Position numbers and translations under genes: made by a program. The notes under the pieces were generated by a model. That model saw nothing but the letters and a program-made list of their open reading frames with translations, ran no database searches and was not told the DNA's origin. A DNA stretch of 64,000 nt, from the NCBI GenBank assembly GCA_017421045.1, contig JAFQMC010000017.1, forward strand, positions 33,602-97,601, in the 5' to 3' direction. This document shows positions 59,238 to 64,000 of this stretch, one piece after another. The DNA is from Clostridia bacterium. GTDB taxonomy: Bacteria; Bacillota; Clostridia; Oscillospirales; Acutalibacteraceae. How positions within the stretch are numbered: the stretch's first letter is position 1; each line of letters begins with the position of its first letter.

Positions 59238-59746
59238 TTTCCATCACCTCTCATACGAAGCGAAAACTGTCTCGGATTATCTGCTCCTCCGCTCTTAAGC
59301 CAGAGAGTCATATAGCCCTCGTTCACTGCTGAATTAGGATTGCTTGAAATCTCGACGGTAAAAGGTTCTGTGGGTGTGTAGTTATTCTCAGGTGTAGCGC
59401 CTTTGAAATAAGAGAAAGGCACGTACCACTGACCATCACGGAACCTGTCATCAAGAAAGGAAATCTCCTGATTACTCAGAGGTCTGGGACCTTTGAGGAA
59501 ATTGAGCATCTCAATGCCTGTCGCCTTGTCTGCACCATATGCACAAAGGGCACAAAGTGACAAAGCCGCGGTCTTGAAAGGCGAATCAAGAGTCGCCTCG
59601 GGGAGAGCCTGAAGTTCCGCCACACTCTCCGGAAGTTTTGTAAACGTAAAAGTTTCTGTCTTGCTTCCGATAGAGTTTACAGCTGAACCAACAGCACCGC
59701 TTACAGCAGAGTTTGCCACTCCTTTTAGTTTATCAAAAATACCCAT
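59168..59746 (-). CDS. Small conserved protein, probably DUF6935-like
   Basis: 192 aa. An amphipathic N-terminus (MGIFDKLKGVANSAVSGAVG) and a conserved core with FTFTKLPESVAELQALPEA, AALSLCALCAYGADKA and LNFLKGPRPLS. I recall this pattern from a Firmicutes domain of unknown function (DUF6935), but cannot check it. The tail contains MTLWLKSGGADNPRQFSLR. No signal peptide or helix. Between a zinc-ribbon gene and a lipoprotein gene. Confidence 0.75.
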   Translation of the reverse strand: MGIFDKLKGVANSAVSGAVGSAVNSIGSKTETFTFTKLPESVAELQALPEATLDSPFKTAALSLCALCAYGADKATGIEMLNFLKGPRPLSNQEISFLDDRFRDGQWYVPFSYFKGATPENNYTPTEPFTVEISSNPNSAVNEGYMTLWLKSGGADNPRQFSLRMRGDGKWFLWEQFIMVGIRTPKSQDPWA

Positions 59747-59761
59747 AGTTCATTTCTCCTT

Positions 59762-60328
59762 TTACGGTTTTTTAGTACCACATTCTGAACAGAACTTCAT
59801 TTTGTTAGTCGACTGACAGTTCGGACAAATCCATTCTTCTCTCGCAGGCTTCTTTGTTCCGCACTCCATACAAAAATAACCCTCGTTTGAATTAGCACAA
59901 TTAGGACAAACCCACTTTTCAGCGGAGTTTGTATTTGCGGTTTTTTGTCCGGGAATCATATTAGCAACAAAAGAAGGAACTTCTGCTTTTAGTTCTCTCA
60001 CAACAATACTTGTAAACACAATTCCAAAAAACTTAAGAAGGTCATCCTTAACAATCTCAAGGGCTGTATTGCCGATTTCTGCAGGAGGATTCTGAATCTG
60101 TGAAATACTGAGTCCTGATGGAAATGCACTGTTAAGTCCCTTTAATACACCTAGGGAGACAGTATCAGCAATTGCATTTTCAGGCATAGAAGTGCCAAAA
60201 CGATTATAGGTTTCCTGATTGCCAACATCATACTGAACATCTATGACAATGTCTGCATTTACAGCAATATCAATAGGAGGTTCGTATATTTGAACAATAT
60301 CGTTTTTGGTTACAGTTGTCTGAAACAT
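59762..60328 (-). CDS. Double zinc-ribbon protein
   Basis: 188 aa. An N-terminal domain (about 1-125) with beta then helical character (VIDVQYDVGNQETYN, IVKDDLLKFFGIVFTSIVV) somewhat like the SPFH-associated C-terminal part of the next cluster members. Two tandem zinc ribbons end it: CPNC with CMECG and CPNC with CSECG, each followed by TKKP. Function unknown. Confidence 0.75.
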   Translation of the reverse strand: MFQTTVTKNDIVQIYEPPIDIAVNADIVIDVQYDVGNQETYNRFGTSMPENAIADTVSLGVLKGLNSAFPSGLSISQIQNPPAEIGNTALEIVKDDLLKFFGIVFTSIVVRELKAEVPSFVANMIPGQKTANTNSAEKWVCPNCANSNEGYFCMECGTKKPAREEWICPNCQSTNKMKFCSECGTKKP

Positions 60329-60351
60329 AGAATTACACCTCTAACAGTGAA

Positions 60352-61638
60352 TCAGTTATTATTCTTAGGTTTCTCTCTGCGGTCAACCTTCTTATACATA
60401 AACAAGTCATTTCTTTCAGTAACTTTAAAGCTTCCCTTGCGAACATAGTCTGCCGCATTACTCTTGAATCCTACACTCTTGAGCTGGCTACGCATAATAC
60501 CTGTAATAAGGAATCCGCCACCAATAGCAATAATTGCCGAAACAAAAATGTTTGCAAAAATCTCAATTATGAATGATAAACCGAAGCATACAACTGCAAG
60601 ACCTACAATAAAGGCAATAGTCAAAAGCCAATACTTCTTATTATCACAAGGAAGGTCGCCTACCATTTTTCCTGTCTGACCATTCATAGCAAAGGTGTAT
60701 TTTTTACCATTCCACTGAGTGTTGAGCATCCATACGGGATAGAGTGCATACTTTGCCTGCGCATTCTGAAGATTTATATATGTATTCTCAGTTGTAACGG
60801 TATTATATCCGGTTACAGTATTTCTAAATTCTTCCTCAGTGCTCTTCTTGATACGCTCGTTTGCACGTTCAACGCTTTCTGCATCGGTAACATCATACTT
60901 ATCAGCAAGATATCCTGCAAGATATGCTGTCTGGAAAGGTACTGCCTCAGAGAAGTTATAGGGCTCTACCGATTCCATAAGCTCATCGGGCATCTTAGTG
61001 GAACCATCAACCGGCACGGTATTAAATCCAATGTATCCGCCACGCTGAACTGAATAGTAACTTGTTTCAGTATATTCGTAGTTGGAATCGCTCCAACGTC
61101 TTTCCTTGGTAGCTTTGTAACGGATAGAAGCGGTTGCATCTGCATCAAAAAGCCAGAAAGGTACGTAAACACCTTTTACTTCTTCGATATGATTCTGATC
61201 CTTGAAAACCTTCGGAAGAAGTATTTTTCCTTCGTAATGATTCTTAAGTCCTGCTACTGCAGCTTTTTTATCCTTCTTGAATGGAATAACATAGTCAGGC
61301 TTAAGGGAACCTGAAAACTGTCCCATGAGAACAATGGGATTGTCGCAATAAGGGCAAGATGTAGCGGCAGTTGTTTCGTCACCGATAATCTCGCCACCGC
61401 AGGATTTGCACACATAGGTCTTAAGGCCGTCTGCCTCACCTGTCTCCCACTCCTGGCCTGCATTTGCATCCCAAGTCATATCACTCTGCTGCTCATTACC
61501 AAGCTGATTATCATAAGCCTCGAGAACTTCCATCTCAAATTCTGTGTCGCAGAAGGGACATTTCATCTTCTGAACTGAACTGTTGAATTCCAGTGCACCA
61601 CCGCAACATGGGCATTTATATTCCTGTAATGTTGACAT
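60352..61638 (-). CDS. Membrane protein with TFIIB-type zinc ribbons (YdjG-like)
   Basis: 428 aa. Two N-terminal zinc ribbons (CPCCGG with CPFC; CKSCGG with CPYC), a central domain (about 115-325) with KGVYVPFWLFDADA and YALYPVWMLNTQW, two membrane helices (about 330-385), and a basic tail. Layout resembles Bacillus YdjG, part of the ydjFGHI envelope-stress unit; that comparison is from memory. AAGGAG precedes the ATG. Confidence 0.8.
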   Translation of the reverse strand: MSTLQEYKCPCCGGALEFNSSVQKMKCPFCDTEFEMEVLEAYDNQLGNEQQSDMTWDANAGQEWETGEADGLKTYVCKSCGGEIIGDETTAATSCPYCDNPIVLMGQFSGSLKPDYVIPFKKDKKAAVAGLKNHYEGKILLPKVFKDQNHIEEVKGVYVPFWLFDADATASIRYKATKERRWSDSNYEYTETSYYSVQRGGYIGFNTVPVDGSTKMPDELMESVEPYNFSEAVPFQTAYLAGYLADKYDVTDAESVERANERIKKSTEEEFRNTVTGYNTVTTENTYINLQNAQAKYALYPVWMLNTQWNGKKYTFAMNGQTGKMVGDLPCDNKKYWLLTIAFIVGLAVVCFGLSFIIEIFANIFVSAIIAIGGGFLITGIMRSQLKSVGFKSNAADYVRKGSFKVTERNDLFMYKKVDRREKPKNNN

Positions 61639-61652
61639 AACCTTATCTCCTT

Positions 61653-62162
61653 TTATTCAGCTGACGTCGATACCACAGATTGATCTTTATAATTCTTAGC
61701 AAGATCCACGAAGAACTGATAAAGCTCCTCGTCATATATTCCCGACTTAGCCGATTTATCTGAATTGTCAGTAAAATATACTGTTGTTGTAACTACTGTT
61801 TTATCCATCGGTTTACCAAAAGAGGGCTTGTTTTTATATTTCATCACATAATCAGTGATACCCTGTTCCTTATCCAAGGCTTTAAGTTGCTCAAAATACT
61901 CGGAATCAACCTCACAGCCTTCGATGATAATGGAATCAGGTTCGTCATATAAATGCACCTGCGCATCGAACAAAACCTTGCCGTCCTCTTGTCTTAAGAA
62001 GAAGCTGAAGCACCGACTATACTCCATATGATTCTGTGACAAACTGACTCCGTTTACTTGCTTTTGGTTATTATTTTCAGGAGTAAAACTACAACCTGCA
62101 CAGATTATTATTGCAAGCAATATACCAACAACTGAAATTAAAATATAAACCATACGTTTCAT
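61653..62162 (-). CDS. Predicted lipoprotein in the zinc-ribbon cluster
   Basis: 169 aa from the ATG at 62162, five bases after GGAGG; an ATG seven codons earlier precedes that site. Signal VYILISVVGILLAIIICAGC with +1 Cys. The mature domain has EYFEQLKALDKEQGITDYV and ends KDQSVVSTSAE; no family recognised. Confidence 0.75.
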   Translation of the reverse strand: MKRMVYILISVVGILLAIIICAGCSFTPENNNQKQVNGVSLSQNHMEYSRCFSFFLRQEDGKVLFDAQVHLYDEPDSIIIEGCEVDSEYFEQLKALDKEQGITDYVMKYKNKPSFGKPMDKTVVTTTVYFTDNSDKSAKSGIYDEELYQFFVDLAKNYKDQSVVSTSAE

Positions 62163-62198
62163 CACATCCTCCGTTTCACGCATACAGAGGTTAAATAA

Positions 62199-63224
62199 TT
62201 ACATGTCTCTGAAATCTATAGGATCACCGCACTGAGGGCAGAACTTGGGAACAGGAGCTCCGGGCTGAAGCATCCATCCGCACTTGTCACAACGTACTGC
62301 ACGCTGTGCCTGAACCTGAGGCTGAGGTGCGCCGCAACCCTGACAGAATTTTCCTGAATTCTGTGTTCCGCAGTTCTGACACATCCACATAGCACCCATC
62401 TGAGCAGACTGAGGCTGACCGTAAGTCTGCTGAGGCTGACCACCCATAGGAGCACCCTGCACATAACCTGCACCATAAGTGCCGTTCTGAGGCTGATTAT
62501 AGCCCATATTCTGCTGGGGCTGTCCGTACATAGGCTGCTGACCATATCCCATATTCTGAGGCTGATTATATCCGCCCTGCTGATAACCCATATTCTGCTG
62601 AGGCTGTGCGTAAGAAGCAGGTGCCTGCTGACCTGTAAGAACAGAAACAAGTTCTGAGCTCATCATTTCAAGCTCGCGATACTGAGGTGAATACCGGCTA
62701 TCGGGACGGCGGGAACTCTCGCTGACTTCAAGTTCGATTTCCGAGAACCAAGGAGAATCAACAAGAATCTCAATGGTAAATTCATATTCATACTCATATC
62801 TTCTGGGATTGTAGCTCTGGTTATTTCCCTCGTTATCCTCGTAGTAAATTTCATTCTGATGTTCTTCAATGTTTGTATTTACAGCAGTAACCTGAGAAAA
62901 ATCAATAATGTCAGGATTGCCATCTCGCCAATTTGAATCAGAGGTCACAATAAACTTTCTCTGATTCATATCAACATGTACTTTCTTGTATCCAAAACCA
63001 TAAGTCTTTGTTGGATGCAAGGAAGGTACCTGACGCTTATTCTCTTCACGATAAGCAAGCTGCTGCTTGATCTCTTCAACAGTAGAACTCTTTCTCTCGC
63101 TGAAAAAGGGAGAAAGTTTCTTTGCGCAATCCTTGCAAAGATTGCCGTCTTCAAGTTTTCTGTTTCCTAAAAGTCCGATTTTTTCTCCGCAAACATCGCA
63201 GAATTTCTTATCAAAAAGTCCCAT
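62199..63224 (-). CDS. DUF4428-type zinc-binding protein with Q/G/Y-rich region
   Basis: 341 aa. The N-terminal DUF4428-like zinc domain has CDVCG, LCKDC and FSERKSSTVEEIKQQL. A middle beta-rich domain (about 65-190) follows. Residues about 198-275 are a low-complexity Gln/Pro/Gly/Tyr/Asn stretch with repeated NMGY and QPQ units, prion-like in composition. Two C-terminal zinc ribbons (CQNCG with CQGCG; CDKCGW with CPQCG). No membrane segment. Confidence 0.82.
   Translation of the reverse strand: MGLFDKKFCDVCGEKIGLLGNRKLEDGNLCKDCAKKLSPFFSERKSSTVEEIKQQLAYREENKRQVPSLHPTKTYGFGYKKVHVDMNQRKFIVTSDSNWRDGNPDIIDFSQVTAVNTNIEEHQNEIYYEDNEGNNQSYNPRRYEYEYEFTIEILVDSPWFSEIELEVSESSRRPDSRYSPQYRELEMMSSELVSVLTGQQAPASYAQPQQNMGYQQGGYNQPQNMGYGQQPMYGQPQQNMGYNQPQNGTYGAGYVQGAPMGGQPQQTYGQPQSAQMGAMWMCQNCGTQNSGKFCQGCGAPQPQVQAQRAVRCDKCGWMLQPGAPVPKFCPQCGDPIDFRDM
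62470..62615 (-). repeat. Short tandem repeats coding the NMGY/QPQ stretch
   Basis: The minus strand repeats units close to CAGCCTCAGAATATGGG (three near-identical copies on the plus strand as CCCATATTCTG at about 62503, 62538 and 62589) inside the Q/G/Y-rich segment. Confidence 0.6.
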
Positions 63225-63255
63225 AATAAATCTCCTTTGCTAAAATAAATATCTA

Positions 63256-64000
63256 TTAACCTGTAATATCCGACTCGTCAAAAGTGTCTCCGCACTCAGG
63301 GCAGAACTTGGGAGGATTGTGGGGGTCTTCGGGAGTCCATCCGCACTTGTCGCACTTGTAAAGAGGTGCGCCCTCGGGCTTTTTAGCTCCGCACTCAGGG
63401 CAGAACTTGCCCTGTGCCACATTACCGCAAGCGCAGGTCCAGCCGCCTAATTCAGGCTTCTTTGCTCCGCACTCGGGGCAGAATTTGCCTGTAGCTGTTG
63501 CACCGCACTGGCATTTCCATGCGTTTGCTGCCTGAGGCTCGGGTTTCTTTGCTCCGCACTCGGGACAGAACTTGCCCGTGGCAGTTGCACCGCACCGGCA
63601 CTTCCAGCCGTCCTGAGCAGGTGCCTGCTGTGCCTGAGCTGCCTGCTGAGACTGCTGCTGCTGATTCATCTGGAAGAAGTTCTGAGCGTTCATACCACCG
63701 CCTGCGTTCATTGCCATTCCCATGCCGATGAAGCCGTTCATTGCGCCGCCTTCGTTCTTTGCAGCTGAGCGCATTGCATCTGCCTGTGCGCCTACAAGCT
63801 CTGCACCTGCAAGACCGGGATTCTGAAGTCTTGCTGTGTACTGTGCCTGCTTGAGCATCTCTGCATCCTCGGGAGGCAGAGTAACGGGATTCAGCGCCAC
63901 GGACACAACCTTGATACCGCGGAGTTCTCCCCATTTCTTGGAGAGGGTGTCGTTCATAGCGTTGCAGATATCTTCGTTGTGATTTGAAAGCTGATTGGGA
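63256..64000 (-). CDS. SPFH-domain/virion-core-like protein with four zinc ribbons, 5'-partial
   Basis: Frame open to the window edge; the methionine at 63957 is internal. The visible 247 codons begin with the end of an SPFH-like domain (MNDTLSKKWGELRGIKVVSVA), followed by an Ala/Gln/Gly/Met-rich helix, then three CGATATGKFCPECGAKKP-type ribbons and a final CDKCGW with CPECG ribbon. Resembles Bacillus YdjI-type SPFH proteins. Probably membrane-peripheral. First visible gene of the zinc-ribbon cluster. Confidence 0.85.
   Translation of the reverse strand, partial: PNQLSNHNEDICNAMNDTLSKKWGELRGIKVVSVALNPVTLPPEDAEMLKQAQYTARLQNPGLAGAELVGAQADAMRSAAKNEGGAMNGFIGMGMAMNAGGGMNAQNFFQMNQQQQSQQAAQAQQAPAQDGWKCRCGATATGKFCPECGAKKPEPQAANAWKCQCGATATGKFCPECGAKKPELGGWTCACGNVAQGKFCPECGAKKPEGAPLYKCDKCGWTPEDPHNPPKFCPECGDTFDESDITG
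63379..63610 (-). repeat. Tandem zinc-ribbon coding repeats
   Basis: Three DNA-level repeat units of about 75-90 bp (near 63379, 63455 and 63544) sharing GCTCCGCACTCNGG-like blocks on the plus strand; each codes one CPECGAKKP ribbon. Recent duplication or gene conversion is likely. Confidence 0.7.

Noticed and set aside
62470-62615. CRISPR-like array
   Set aside because: The repeats are in-frame coding repeats of a Q/G/Y-rich protein without unique spacers.

Overview
The window looks like a chromosomal segment of a low-to-moderate GC, endospore-forming Clostridia member, probably of the Oscillospiraceae/Ruminococcaceae type. The evidence is the presence of both PolC and DnaE replicases, a full spoIIIAA-AH operon, spoIIGA-sigE, a Na+-type V-ATPase operon, and an IspH-ribosomal protein S1 fusion that is typical of Clostridia. 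The genus is my inference. Most of it is core genome. I saw no tRNA, rRNA, CRISPR array, insertion sequence or prophage.

Layout. 1-1.1 kb: 3' part of a GHL10-type glycosidase gene (+). 1.1-15.4 kb (-): a long translation, lipid and isoprenoid operon running rpsB, tsf, pyrH, frr, uppS, cdsA, dxr, rseP, ispG, polC, mtaB. A sigma-A promoter and a folded leader precede rpsB. 15.5-16.9 kb (-): a SleB-type cell wall hydrolase with a structured leader, and a YlmC/YmxH protein. 17.0-18.3 kb (+): two unknown six-helix membrane proteins. 18.4 kb (-): a lipoprotein. 19.1-27.7 kb (-): ntpFIKECGABD. 27.9-29.5 kb (+): spoIIGA-sigE. 29.5-31.8 kb (-): a lipoprotein and a MORN-repeat protein. 31.9-39.2 kb (-): nusB, a TsaD paralogue, xseA, dnaE, and pfkA with its own promoter. 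39.3-44.0 kb (-): the spoIIIA operon behind a good sigma-E promoter. 44.1-52.8 kb (-): an RpiR regulator, a BaiN-like flavoprotein, cmk, plsC, ispH-S1, a YwlG-like protein, an HD hydrolase and ligA. 53.0-54.3 kb (-): a CpsB/YwqE-type phosphatase and a histidine phosphatase. 54.4 kb (+): an XRE regulator. 55.1-56.8 kb (-): a zinc-ribbon/PASTA pseudokinase. 57.0-58.5 kb (-): an ABC-F ATPase behind an apparent transcription attenuator. 58.8-64.0 kb (-): a seven-gene cluster of SPFH, zinc-ribbon, lipoprotein and small unknown proteins, cut by the window edge.

How it works together. SigE, made from spoIIGA-sigE, probably transcribes spoIIIA within the same 16 kb; the spoIIIA promoter fits the sigma-E consensus. 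Dxr, IspG, IspH and UppS cover much of the MEP-to-undecaprenyl route, and CdsA and PlsC add phospholipid synthesis. The least ordinary parts are the zinc-ribbon/SPFH cluster at the right edge, the pseudokinase, and the attenuated ABC-F gene.

Many starts were placed by Shine-Dalgarno position, so several proteins are given shorter than the longest open frame.
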